From contig NC_068339.1 in assembly GCF_014633365.1 (NCBI RefSeq), positions 28,343,316 to 28,407,315 on the forward strand: a DNA stretch of 64,000 nucleotides, read 5' to 3'. A program made the translations under genes and the position numbers. Numbering within the stretch: the stretch's first letter is position 1; every line of letters starts with the position of its first letter. This DNA comes from Diospyros lotus (lineage: Eukaryota > Streptophyta > Magnoliopsida > Ericales > Ebenaceae). Of this stretch, positions 12,554 to 23,340 are shown in pieces. Under the pieces are notes generated by a model. The model was not told the origin of the DNA. It searched no databases and was given only the letters and a program-made list of their open reading frames with translations.

Positions 12554-12572
12554 CTTGCCCCCCCACTCCTTG
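12554..12572 (-). promoter_or_regulatory. Polypurine tract of the Tat element
   Basis: The plus strand reads CTTGCCCCCCCACTCCTTG directly against the left LTR, so the minus strand has an uninterrupted purine run around GGAGTGGGGGGG. This is the expected primer for plus-strand cDNA synthesis, and its position fixes the element's orientation. Confidence 0.9.
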
Positions 12573-12933
12573 AGCTCTTCGGCTTGAAGGGCCCGAGGAG
12601 TAGTAAGGCCCCTGAGGCACACTTTAACTCCCCCTTTTTTTTTTTTTTTTTGCGCGTCTGGAAGACGCGAAAATCAATCGGTTTTGACGGCGGTATACCT
12701 TCCCTATGCGCTGTCCGAGGCCTTTTCGTCTTTCGAGCTCTGTCAGTACGGGATGATCAATGCTCATTATTGCTCGTCCTTTGGTCTCTTATCCCCGCAG
12801 TTTGATCTTTTAAAATGGGAACCCTTCAGTCCCTCTACTTCTCTTTCCGTGCGACTTTCCTTCAGTTTTAGCTTTTCTTGTGCCCGCAAGCGTTTTCCAC
12901 CTCTTCCGCCTCTCTTTCTTCTAGCTCTTTGCC

Positions 12934-15137
12934 ATGGCGATAATTGGTTCTGAGAGGTTTAATCCCGCCGGTGCAGAGCTTATTGAGTGGGAAAAACATC
13001 CTGCTGCGTCGATTCCATGTCAATGGATGAGCCAAGCGGAATGTCAACAGTTCAGAGAAAAGTACAACGTCCCTGAAGAGTGGGAGGTAGAGTTCAACAG
13101 CCATCTACGAGCATGTCATCCCGTCGCCGGCCGCCTTTGCATTTATAAATGTGCTTTTGACAGGGGCTTTCGGCTCCCTCCCCGGAGAAGAGTGATGACC
13201 TTACTGCAACATCTTACTATCGCTCCCGCCCAACTGTCTCCCTTCGGATGGCGATACTTGATGGGGTTCCTCCTTATTTTCCATTCTGGCAAAATTGAGC
13301 CAACTGGAGACCTCTTCGACTATTTCTTCACGACCAACCGCGACCCCAGAGGGTGGATCTCCATCTCCCCTCGGATCGTGAAAGATAGCCGTCTTCTCGC
13401 CTGCAAGGGATACTCTAATCTTGAGATTTCTGCCTCGACTCTCATGCAATCCGGCGGGTCGAAAGATTCTGATGATTGGAAGGAGCGTTTTGTCTTCGTC
13501 CGCCCCAGGCCATCCGGCTCTTCTCAAGAGATCTGGTCTGTCAGCAACGAGTGGACTCTGGACACTAAGCATAAGCGTCCGAGTGTCGAGACCATTGAAG
13601 ATTTCGCCTGCCGTCTTATGAAGAACAGTCGGAACTGGGAAGAAGGATGGCTCTCCAATCCCAGCCTTTCCCAAGCGGGTTTGGACGGCGAGAACTGTGA
13701 GCTCTTTTTCCTTCATCTTTTTCTTTTGCTCTCTCTTTTTCCTTTGTCTGTATTTGATTTTCGTTGTTATCTCTTTCTTAGTTGAAGAGGTCTGGGAAAT
13801 ATCTTATTCTGCTATCACCAAGGGAATGATTTTGGACTTCCCTGGGAGTAAGGGCCCTTCGGCACCTTCCGGCAACCAGAGGGTGTTGGACCAAGAGGCT
13901 TCCAAGAGGAGCATTGCTGGGGGTTCAGGGGACCCATCTTCCCAGCTTCCCCCTTCTCAAACCAGAGACTCTCCGACCGCGCGGCGAGAAGCCTCCACCA
14001 TGTCCGCGCGCTTGCCAATCTCTCACGAAGACGATTCGGCGACCATCGCACAGGTGCTTGCTGTAACTCGCGCAGAGGCCCAGAAAAGGCAAACCATGGC
14101 AGGTACGGAGTCCAGTGCTACGCCTCCCAGCATCCCTATCAGTTCGATTTTTAAACGAATTTTAACGCCATTGGCACCAGCGGGGCGTTCGGAGCTGACG
14201 GGAGAGGCTTCGCTGGAGGAGGCTTCGGTGCTGTCGACGAAGGAGATTTTAGCACGCCGGACGAAGCGTCGCAGGATGGAGGCCGCCTCCCCAGCTGCTG
14301 CTCCCTCCGAACCTTCGGCTCCTGAAGCCACCAATGCTCCTTCAACCGCTTTAGTCTTACCGGAGACTCTACGAACTCCGAACGAAATCGACTATTGCGC
14401 CGAAATTCTAAGGGTGCGACCGTACTCCTTCTTCTTTTGACTTTTCGCTTTTTCTATGCGAGTAGGTCTTAATCTATACTCTGTTTTTACTTCCTCAGAA
14501 CCTTACAGAGTTCCAAGGTCTGGTCTCTCGACGAGAATCCGAACTTCAAACCCGGATCATCTCCCTGGAGTCTGAGGTCGAAAGGCTTCGGGGGTTGGAA
14601 TCTCTTTCTTCCCAACTGTCGAGTCTCGAGCACCGTGTTCATATTTTAACTAAGTCTGTGGAGCTGGCGCAAGAAGATGCCCGACTTGCCAACGAAGCCG
14701 AAGCTCAAGTTCGCGAGGATTTGGAGTTGGTCCAGAAGAACATGCTTGAGGCTAATCAGGCCAATTCCCGACTTGGGGAGGAGCTGGATTCCACTAAGGT
14801 TGTTAATCGCCAGCTTCAGGAGGATATGAAAAGACTTACTCTAGAGCTGAAGGAAGCCAAGAAGGGACAGGTCGAAGCGTTGGAGTCTTATTCCCGGTGC
14901 AAATAAGACCTTCGTACCGCTCATGCCCAACTTCAATCTGCCCTCAAGGATGCCCAAGTGGCTTTTCAGAATGGTCGCGAGGATTTCCGAAGCTCTGAAG
15001 CTTATGCCGCGGAATTAGAAGGAGTTCTTCGGGGTGGGTTTGAGCATATGAGAAAACTCATCAAAGAGCGCTTCCCGAACCTGGATGTAGACTCCATCCC
15101 CTTCGATGTTGTCGCCGCCTTGTCTTCTTTAGAGTAG
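12934..15137 (+). pseudogene. Antisense extra ORF (aORF) of the Tat element, Transposase_28-like, 3 exons, one nonsense codon
   Basis: It runs opposite to gag-pol. Predicted exons are 12934-13696, 13782-14413 and 14499-15137; both introns are GT-AG and keep frame. The ATG at 12934 has a good plant context (GCCATGG). Exon 1 (254 codons) has the motif block GFRLPPRRRVMTLLQHL followed by AQLSPFGWRYLMGF, matching the 'putative gypsy type transposon' family (PF04195). Exon 2 is low-complexity, Ser/Pro/Ala-rich. Exon 3 is a long coiled coil. An in-frame TAA at 14904-14906 stops the protein at about 600 residues, yet the same frame stays open for 76 further codons to TAG at 15135. Function is unknown; such ORFs are a known Tat-lineage feature. 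Confidence 0.85.
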
Positions 15138-15334
15138 ACATTTTTTGTATTAAACCTGTTGTTATAATAATAAAAGTGTTTAGATTTTTCACACAATTTT
15201 CTTTTAAAAAACAAGAAAAAAGAAGGCCGCTTGGGATCAGGCTTGATTCTTCCTTTTTTTACCACTCCTGCTCATCGCAAGACTTGGTCTTCGTCGCTTG
15301 CTCAGAAGGGGTGGGGTTCGGCTCCGGCCCCCCC

Positions 15335-15673
15335 AAGGATCGCGCCTGATCCTCGCAATCTTAAGCCTTTCGAGGATCATATCTGATTTTTTGCCTCTTC
15401 CGGGGGTTCGGACCCTCCAAGGATCACATCTGATCCTTTGCTTTTGACGGAGGTTCGGGCCTTCCGAGGATCATACTTGATCCTTTGTTTTTGTCGGAGG
15501 TTCGGGCCTTCCGAGGATCATATTTGATCCTTTGTTTTCGTCGGGGGTTCGGGCCCCCCGAGGATCATATCTGATCCTTTGTTTTTATCGGGGGTTCGGG
15601 CCCCCCGAGGATCATATCTGATCCTTTGTTTTCGTCGGGGGTTCGAGCCCCCCGAGGATCATATCTGATCCTT
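15335..15673. repeat. 47-bp tandem repeat of paired hairpins between convergent ORFs
   Basis: The phrase GAGGATCA recurs at exactly 47-bp steps (15372, 15419 [variant], 15466, 15513, 15560, 15607, 15654), with a shortened copy at about 15335. Each unit holds two inverted repeats: AGGATCATATCTGATCCT (7-bp arms) and a G-rich/C-rich pair around GGGGGTTCGGGCCCCCC. It lies between the aORF stop (15137) and the integrase stop (15894), where the two transcripts meet. A terminator or 3'-processing role is inference. Confidence 0.9.
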
Positions 15674-15893
15674 TGTTATAGTTGAGGGGTCTAGCCCCGT
15701 TGAAGGTATGCCAATTCTTTCCCTTCGCGCTGATGTGCCTTCCCAGATCTTTGGAAATGATGAGTTTTTACGCATAGGAGAAAAAAATGAATTTATTCCT
15801 GGATAGCATACGCAAAGCAATAAAAAGAAAAGATGCCAAGACATATAATGTAAAATTATAACTAACAGATCATATGAAGATAATAAAGAGCTA

Positions 15894-17903
15894 TCACTGA
15901 TAGAACTTCCTCAAGTTCTGCACATTCCATGCGTTTTTCACCGTTGTACCCTCGAGGGTCTGTAGTTTGTATGCCCCCGGGCTGAGGACTTCTGTCACTT
16001 TGTAAGGACCTTCCCAATTTGGTGTCAACTTATCTGTTTCTCGGGCTCCCTGAACGTCTGCTCGCCTTAGTACCAAATCTCCTGGTAGAAAGTTTCGTGT
16101 TCTTACTCGTCGATTGTAGTATCTCTCTATGCGCTGATTATAAGCAGCTTGTCGAATCCTCGCCTGATCACGAAATTCATCAAGGAAGTCTAGGTTGTCC
16201 CTCAAACTCTGCTCATTGGATTCAGGGTCGAACAGCTCTACTCGTAGCGTAGGCACTCCAATTTCAACTGGGATTAATGCTTCCGAGCCGTAGCATAGAC
16301 TGAAATGAGTCTCTCCCGTGGAGACCTTCGCCGTAGTTCGGTAAGACCACAGAATGCTCGACAGTTCTTCTACCCAGCTACCCTTCGCCTTGTCCACTCT
16401 TGTTTTTAAACCGCGCAACAGAGTTCTGTTAGCGAGTTCGATTTGGCCATTAGCTTGGGGATGAGCTACCGAGGTGAATTGTTGCTTGATTCCCAACTCC
16501 TGGCACCATTCCCGAACGGACCGGTCAGAAAATTGAGTGCCGTTGTCTGAGATCAGCACCCGAGGAACTCCAAAGCGACAGACTACATGCTTCCATAGAA
16601 ATTGTTTCACCCGCCGAGAAGTAATAGAGGCCACTGCTTCAGCTTCAACCCACTTTGTGAAGTAATCGATAGCAGCCATGATATACTTGACCTGTCCAGC
16701 TGCTGGGGGAAAAGGCCCCAGGATGTCTATACCCCATTGAGCGAAGGGGCATGGTGTGGCGAGATGAGTTAGCGCGACTGCCGGCACATGGACCAAGTTA
16801 GACGTTTTCTGGCACCGATCGCAAGTTCTAACCAGCTGCTCGGAATCTCGCACCATCGTTGGCCAATAATACCCCTGCCGCAGGGCCTTTTGACTAAGCG
16901 CCCGAGCCCCGATGTGGTTTCCACATATTCCTTCATGAATCTCCCGTAGGATGTAGTCTGCTTCGCGAGGTCGGATACATTTGAGCAATGGTTGTGAAAA
17001 AGACCTTCTGTATAGTTCCTCACCGACTAACACGAAATTTCGGGCTTTTCGTTTGACCTCCCGTGCCTCCGAGTCGTCTTCGGGGAGCTTCTCCTCTCTC
17101 AAATATGACAACAGGGGGTCCATCCAGCTAGGCTCGTCATCGATACAAAATTGGTCTGCGGCTTCTTCGATACTCTTTTGCGGAAGAGATTCGATCCGAA
17201 TTTCCCGAGAGCTTGTAGGGAAAGAGGAAGAGGCGATTCGGGACAGCAAGTCCGCCTCTGTATTCATGGCTCGAGGGACGTATTCCACCTTTACGTGTTG
17301 GAAACGCGCCATCAGCTCTTTGGCTAGGGTCAAGTATTGCGCCATGTGACTTTCTCGGGCTTCATATTCTCCATTCACCTGCTGCACCACTAAGTTAGAA
17401 TCTGAACTCACCTCAACGTTTTGAGCTCCTAACTGTTCAGCCAACCTCAGCCCAGCCAATAAGGCCTCATATTCTGCTTCGTTGTTAGATGCTCGGAATT
17501 CAAAATGCAATGCATAAGGCCATATTTGCCCTTCGGGACTCTTTATCATTAATCCTGCTCCACCGCCGTCCGAGGTCGAGCTTCCGTCTACCCCCACTAA
17601 CCATGGCTTCTGATTTTCTTCGGGACCTTCGGGAGCTCCTATCCCTTCGGCAATGAAGTCTGCTAGCGACTGCGCCTTAATGGCCGGTCGCGGCCTATAC
17701 TCAATGTCGAAGGCGGTGAGCTCTACTGCCCACTTCAACATCCGGCCTGAAAGCTCTGGCTTGCTAAGAACCTGCTTCAAGGGTTGGTTAGTAAGCACTA
17801 TAATCGTATGAGCTTGAAAGTAGGGTCGGAGTTTCCTCGCCGATGTTATTAAGGCGAAAGCCAGTTTTTCCATAAGAAGATACCGAACCTCGGCTCCCGA
17901 TAA
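15894..17903 (-). pseudogene. Tat pol, C-terminal part: end of RNase H, archaeal-type RNase H, integrase
   Basis: This continues the pol frame after an in-frame TGA (17904-17906). Counting from the Met at 17873 (659 residues): tail of the RT-linked RNase H (about 1-60); a second RNase H with GVDGSS (D96), NNEAEYEALL (130-139), SSDSN (D158) and TEADLL (D208), the archaeal-type domain known from Tat elements; then integrase with an HHCC zinc site (H313, H320, C351, C354) and a DDE triad at D383, D443 and E479, the last two 35 residues apart. It ends in TGA at 15894. All catalytic residues visible here are kept; only the upstream stop separates it from RT. There is no chromodomain at the C-terminus. 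Confidence 0.93.
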
Positions 17904-19772
17904 TCATTTACTCGCATAATAAACGGGCCTCTGGATCCTATTTTCTTCTCGAATCAATACCGAGCTTACGGCCTCATTGGCCACCGCCAGATATATGTAT
18001 AATGGTTCTCCGGGCTTCGGTTTGGTAAGAACCGGAGGCGTGGCTAGGTGCTTCTTCAGCTTTTCGAAAGCTTGCTGGCATTCAGAATTCCATTCGAAGT
18101 TATTTGCTTTCGATAAGACCTTGTAGAAAGGAAGGCCTTTTTCTGCCAAACGAGAAAGGAATCTGCCAAGGGCTGTCATCCTACCCGTAAGGCTCTGTAC
18201 TTCTTTCACATTCCTCGGGGCCGGCATATCCATGATAGCTTTGACCTTCGCAGGGTTTACCTCGATCCCTCGGTGGTGTACTATGTAGCCTAGGAACTTT
18301 CCTGCAGAAACGCCGAAAGCACATTTGACAGGATTAAGTTTCATATGGAACTTACGAAGGGTTTTAAAGCATTCCTCCAGATCCTCCGGATGACATTCGG
18401 CTACCATACTTTTTACCAGCATGTCGTCGACGTATGCCTCCATATTTCTCCCGAGTTGTTGGTGAAAAAGCTTATTTACCAGGCGCTGGTAAGTGGCTCC
18501 TGCGTTCTTTAATCCGAAAGGCATTACGGTGTAGCAGTAGGTTGCCTTGTTGGTGATGAATGCCGTTTTCTCCTGGTCCTCCGGGTGCAATGGAATCTGG
18601 TGATATCCCTGAAAAGCATCTAGGAAACTCATGAGCGAACATCCAGCAGTTCCATCAATTAGGGCGTCGATCCTCGGGAGTGGGTAGCTATCCTTGGGGC
18701 AGGCTTTGTTAAGATCGGTGAAATCGATGCAAAGTCTCCACTTGCTCTGCCCTTTGGGCACCAGCACGACATTCGCTAACCAATCTGGATAATCCACCTC
18801 CCGGATGTGGCGCGCAGCTGCTAACTTTGCGATCTCCTCCTCGATTGTCCGTGCCCTATCAGGGGCGAAGCTTCGTTTTTTCTGCCTGACAGGCTGAAAG
18901 CCTGATCGGACCCCCAGCCTGTGTGTCATTACTTCTGGATTTACTCCTGGCATATCCCGGGCTGTCCACGCGAAGATGTCTGCATACTGTCTGAGGAGTG
19001 ATATTATTCGACTCCTTAGCGGATCTTTTAACTCCATACTCACTCTTACACATCGACTTGGGCAATTTTCTTCCAGAGGTACTTCTTCCAATTCGTCCAC
19101 CGGCTCCGCTGTTTTGGGATCTTCAGGTCCTTCTAGTAGAAAACGGACCTCCTTCGGGGGGTCAGCATCCTTCTGCAACCCTGCTTCTTTACTCTTCGCC
19201 ATGCCTATAGAGGCCATGTAACATTCACGGGCTAAGCGCAAATCTCCCCGCACTTCGCCCGTCCCCCTATCCGTGGGAAACTTCATCATCATATGATATG
19301 TGCTTGGGATGGCTCGAAGGGCATTGAGACCCGATCTTCCCAGAATCATGTTGTAAGCCGAAGGCACGTCTGCTACCAGGATATCTAGCATAACACGAGA
19401 AGTTCGGGAACCTCTCCCTACCGTCAACGGGAGTTGAATAATCCCTTCTGAATATACGGCTTCACCATCAAATCCCACCAAAGGGACCCTCGTTGCCCTT
19501 AACTGTGTCATTTCATACCCCATGCCTAAGAAGGCTTGCCGATACAAGATTTCTGAAGAGCTTCCTGGATCCACAAGGATCCGCCGAAGTTCCCACTTCC
19601 CGAGTTCAGCTGTTATCACCAGTGGGTCATTTCGAGTCGGGTACCCCGGGAGGTCGCCATCTGAAAAAGAGATTGGATCCACGTTCCTCGATCTTTTCAG
19701 CCGGGTCGCATTACATTTTTCGTCCTTCATGACTGGGACCTCCCCGGCCGCGAGTGTGTGGAATATCGGAGG
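17904..19772 (-). pseudogene. Tat pol, N-terminal part: protease, reverse transcriptase, RNase H
   Basis: It is in the same frame as gag and the rest of pol, bounded by in-frame TAG (19773-19775) and TGA (17904-17906). Counting from the Met at 19730 (608 residues): an aspartic protease with the active-site phrase VDPGSSSEILY (D53) and the flap/hydrophobic partner MILGRSGLNAL (about 128-138); reverse transcriptase with the first aspartate in FLDAFQGYHQI (D371) and the YVDD box at 433-436; then an RNase H start that ends in YYASK at the stop. Residue 54 after the catalytic Asp is Pro, where other gypsy proteases often have Thr or Asn. RT is the enzyme that copies the element's RNA to DNA. Confidence 0.93.
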
Positions 19773-19775
19773 CTA

Positions 19776-21200
19776 AGGATGATCATCTTCTCTTCGATGT
19801 GATCTCTCCCGCTGGGCCCGATTTCGATCCTCCGCGCGGTCTCTCTTGGGGGGGCTTCTTGATCACGACCGTCGATCCTTTCTCCCCTGAGAATCACCTG
19901 TTTTTGCCACGTAGCTCCTCAGGAAACCCCGATTGATAAGTTCCTGAATCTCCTCCTTTAATTGGTGACACTCCTCCGTGTCATGACCATGATCTCGGTG
20001 GAATCGGCAATATTTACTTCTGTTCCTTTTGTCAGATGGTGCCTTCATCGGTCGAGGCTTTTTCAAGTAATCTTTTCCCTCAATAGTAGCCAGGATTTCT
20101 GCCCTCGGGGCATTCAGAGGAGTGAAACCCGCCGAATCCCACCGAGGGCGATGCTATTCCCTTCAGTCGTCACTCCTCATTTCCTCGGGATGCTTCTTTT
20201 TATCCTTCTTCTCCACATGCTCCGCCCTCTTAGCCTGCATGACCTCTTCGGCATTTATGTACTTCGTGGCCCGGCCCAATATGTCCGTAAACGCGCTCGG
20301 AGGCGTTTTGGCTAATGATTGGGCGAAAGGGCCGGGCCTCAGGGCGTTCTGGAATGCCACCATAGCAACATTGTGGTCAAAGTTCTCGATGCTCAGGGCT
20401 TCCATATTAAATCGTGAAACGAAATCCTTCAAGGGCTCTCATTGGTTTTGCTTCATACTCACCAAGGCCATGGTGGACCTTCGGTGTCTTCGAAGAGGTG
20501 CAAAGTGCGCCAGAAAGCTGCTCCGGAGTTGCGCAAAACTTACGATGGAATGATGAGCCAGGTTTGAGTACCACGCCCGTGCGTGCCCCTCCAGAGTGGC
20601 CAAGAAAACTCTACACCACATCGCGTCTGAGGCGTCCTGTACCATCATATGCGAGGTAAAGAGATCCAGGTGATCCATCGGGTCGGTGGTCCCTGCGTAG
20701 GGCTTAATGGCCGGGATACGGAGACGTTCTGGTGGTATGACTGCCATGATCTCTGGGCCAAGGGGCTGATTTATCCTTGGTCCCTGAGCCTCTCCGGTCC
20801 TTGGCTTTAGGGCGGCTATCTCCTCCTCCAACTGCCGCAATCTTCTTTCCTGCCGCTGCTGCACAAACGACAAGTCAAGAGACTCGGCCGCCTCGCCGTC
20901 ATCTGGCCCTGGCCTCTGCGGATTCTCGTCCCGTCGATAGGATTCCTCTTCTCTTGGGGGCTCGCGCCTTTCTTCCGCCCGAGAGTGCTGGGCTTGCTGA
21001 TGCTGGCCATCTAGAAAACCCATGAGTAACTCCGTCAATCGTTGTACTTGACCCTCCAGAAGTGCTATCCGATCAGGAGGAGGCGGAGGGCCCTCCGGAC
21101 TCCGAGCCCTCCCCGGCGGGCTTCGGGGAGGGTTCTGCTGACTCGGTTCCGGAACGGGGTTGCTCCCCACGGCCCTAGACGGCTGTCTTCTGGTCGCCAT
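19776..21200 (-). pseudogene. Tat gag, four internal stops
   Basis: From the ATG at 21198-21200 the frame shows a Pro/Arg-rich start, a short coiled region, and the capsid-like Retrotrans_gag fold beginning around YAGTTDPMDHLDLF (about residue 170). It then meets TGA at 20439. The same frame continues through TGA (20163-20165), TAG (20154-20156) and TGA (19863-19865). The stretch between carries the nucleocapsid-like zinc motif CRFHRDHGHDTEEC (about 20010). No frameshift is needed between gag and pol: all of 21200-15894 shares one frame. Gag would build the particle; this copy cannot. Confidence 0.9.
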
Positions 21201-21253
21201 TCACGGTTGAGAAGATTGTCCGCTGCATTGGAAAGACAGAAGAGAAGAATGTC

Positions 21254-21272
21254 GGCCCCACGGTGGGCGCCA
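21254..21272 (-). promoter_or_regulatory. Primer binding site of the Tat element
   Basis: The complement reads TGGCGCCCACCGTGGGGCC, starting 2 bp inside the 5' LTR. The TGGCGCC start is usual for Tat and Athila elements, where a host tRNA primes first-strand synthesis. I do not name the tRNA. Confidence 0.9.
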
Positions 21273-21274
21273 AT

Positions 21275-21752
21275 TGATGAAGGATTTTCGGAAGTGGTAG
21301 CCGCACGTTCCCTTCTTGCCTTTCTGAATGTACCTGCAATGGAGACGAGGCTTGCTCCCCCGGTCGATCTCCGATGATTAAGTTAGTCCTTTTATCTAGG
21401 GTTCCTTGTCCCTTTTAAACTATGTTAATTGATGGAAAATAAGGAGAATCCCCCACCTTCTTCTCTTACCTTTTCTCGGGATAGGGATCATGAGGGATCT
21501 TCGGGATCTTCCTCCCGCCTTCTTCGGGACTTTCCCGATAAGGGTTTCGCGATAGCCTCCGTCTCCGAGGAGTTCGGGATAACTGTTGCCTCCATGATCT
21601 TCGGTGGGTTAGCCTGTTCCTGAGGTCTCGGGGGTTTCTCTATTGAGTGCTTATCTGATTGACGTGGCAATGCTTGTTTGCTGTGTATCTTTTGACCGCT
21701 GTTAGGTATTCGTCTCGGCGTAATTATGGGACCGAGGGCGTTCTCCTCATCA
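21275..21752 (-). repeat. 5' LTR of the Tat element (right copy)
   Basis: 478 bp, TGATGAAGG...CTCATCA, followed by the target duplication AATAT (21753-21757). In the minus-strand element it should carry the promoter for gag-pol. See the left LTR for the pairwise comparison. Confidence 0.95.
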
Positions 21753-21757
21753 AATAT

Positions 21758-22177
21758 ATATATATATATATTTTCCCAAAAGCTCGCAGAGCCGAAATTG
21801 TACACTAGCCACAAGTGGCCGTGCAACAATTGCACCACGTTGGCCTCTGGGCCATTACCTGCACACCTGTCTAGCACGGTCCTCGCGGCCTACATGACAG
21901 CCATGCGCGGGCCATAGCTAGGAGGCTCGTCATGTCTACCACGCGATTACTTCACACAACCTGCGTGACTGCCTCGCACAGCTTGCTCGCATGCATCGGA
22001 TGGGCCGCGTGACTGCCTCGTGCAACTGTTGTGTGGGTTGCCTCGTGGCCATAGCAGCACTGCACGCCCCCAGCCCATCACAACAATTGCGCATCTACGA
22101 GTTGGGAGTGTGCTGCCAACACCGTTTTGAATTTGGAATGGCCAGGTTGGCCCATTCAACCCTTGTACGACCACACC
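21758..22177. other. Unclassified G+C-rich repeat-like stretch
   Basis: A TA run (21755-21770) is followed by G+C-rich sequence with the phrase GCGTGACTGCCTCG at about 21963 and 22009. The mixture of AT microsatellite and G+C-rich words resembles the interior of the Tekay-like LTRs at 26.2 and 60.4 kb, but no ends are defined. No gene is seen. Confidence 0.4.
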
Positions 22178-22770
22178 TGTTGACATTGGGAATCAATTGA
22201 CCCTAATTAGTTTGCCCGCACTAAGTAAGTAAATATGATTCCAACAAAAAAAAAGAAAGAAGAGGAAGTACTCAGAAGTTTTTATATGGTTCAGCCTGAA
22301 CGATGTCTAGTTCATGACTGTTCATCTAGTTATTTTGGCAGAGTAACAGTATATTATTGTTCGTATCCATACAATGGTTTTTGACCCCTATTTATAGTAT
22401 AGAGTGTTTATAATTTGAATAAAATCCAAAATGAAAGGATAATATCATGAAGATAATGTTTCCTTATCAGCTTCACATAATTAAGAACTAATACCGCATT
22501 AACAGAGATCTGATTTTTCTTAGATTAGGAAACTTGACTTTTTCTCCAACCATTTCTGATAAATTCGCCATCTTTTCACAATGCGAGCTGAGTAGCCTGA
22601 CGACGTGTCTCGCAGCTTAGGATATTTCGTGATCTGAACCAAATAAAAGCAAGCTGCGACCTCTCCTTGATGTCTTCAACCTGGGGCTTACTGGGCTTTA
22701 GAAGGATTGGGCCGATCCGCTAAGCCATTTTCAACCCATAAAATGCAGTCTAGAATATGCCCGTAACACT
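22178..22770 (-). mobile_element. 3' LTR of a second minus-strand Tat-like element
   Basis: The right edge is well marked: ...GCCCGTAACA at 22770, then a C-rich/purine-complement tract. The left edge TGTTGACATT (22178) is the best TG start but tentative. The arrangement LTR, PPT, then an antisense promoter copies that of the complete element at 12076. The rest of this element, including its other LTR, is missing. Confidence 0.6.
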
Positions 22771-22785
22771 AGCCCCCCAACTTAC
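22771..22785 (-). promoter_or_regulatory. Polypurine tract of the second Tat-like element
   Basis: The plus strand CTAGCCCCCCAACTT abuts the LTR end CGTAACA, so the minus strand is a purine run. Its position parallels the PPT at 12554. Confidence 0.7.
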
Positions 22786-23340
22786 GGTGCGATCTTCGGA
22801 CTGGGAGATGAAGCGCGTTGGTCAGAGTGGACGGTGCGAGCTTCTGAGCTTCTCTTTTACCTCTGTCCAATTACCTTAAATATCGTCATTTCATGCTACA
22901 TGTCTTGTCTGAGGTGCATTTAATGCATACATTCCCCATAACTGTCAAATCATTACGCTCGTGGGCCCCATGTTTTTACGTGCTACCATTAGATCTAGGG
23001 CAATTCGTTGGTCTCTCGATCAAATGGCAAAACAACTCAACCTATATAAGTGAGAGGGAATTCTTTTCCCTCTCACCGTGTCATTTTGAAAAGACTCTCG
23101 CTCCTGTACTTTTCTACTTTCGACTCTGAAACTCCATTGCTTATTGCTTTGAAGCTTTCCCGTATTACTCTAAGAAGATCACTGTCACATTTTCCTTAAT
23201 TATTGGCCTTCGCATCTAGTAGTTGCAACTATCAATCCAAAATAGTAAGTCTCTTATAACTCTTTAGCTCGCCTTACTGCTGCTTTCATTCCTTTTGTCG
23301 ACTCCTCTTCCACGCCTCACCTTCTAGTGATGGCTGTGTA
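22786..23340 (+). promoter_or_regulatory. Probable antisense aORF promoter and 5' end, truncated
   Basis: A clear TATA box (CCTATATAAG, 23041-23050) is followed by a pyrimidine-rich leader and an ATG in the context GTGATGGCTG at about 23332. In the complete Tat element the aORF ATG lies in the equivalent place after the 3' LTR. Here the frame stops within a few codons, where foreign sequence begins (about 23340). The role is inferred from position. Confidence 0.5.

Larger units (their letters stand above)
12076..21752 (-). mobile_element. Complete Tat-lineage Ty3/gypsy LTR retrotransposon (9677 bp)
   Basis: The element has two 478-bp LTRs (12076-12553 and 21275-21752), both TG...CA, flanked by the 5-bp target duplication AATAT (12071-12075 and 21753-21757). 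On the minus strand the order is 5' LTR (right), PBS, gag, protease, RT, RNase H, second archaeal-type RNase H, integrase, a hairpin repeat array, an antisense extra ORF, PPT and 3' LTR (left). The second RNase H, the antisense ORF and the lack of a chromodomain place it in the plant Tat lineage. Six stops in gag-pol make it non-autonomous. Six differences between the LTRs (about 1.3%) indicate a recent insertion, roughly half a million to one million years under common plant rates. Confidence 0.95.

Noticed and set aside
13201..13716. 171-codon minus-strand frame opposite aORF exon 1
   Set aside because: Shadow of the G+C-rich coding exon on the plus strand, which has the family motif, start context and splice sites.
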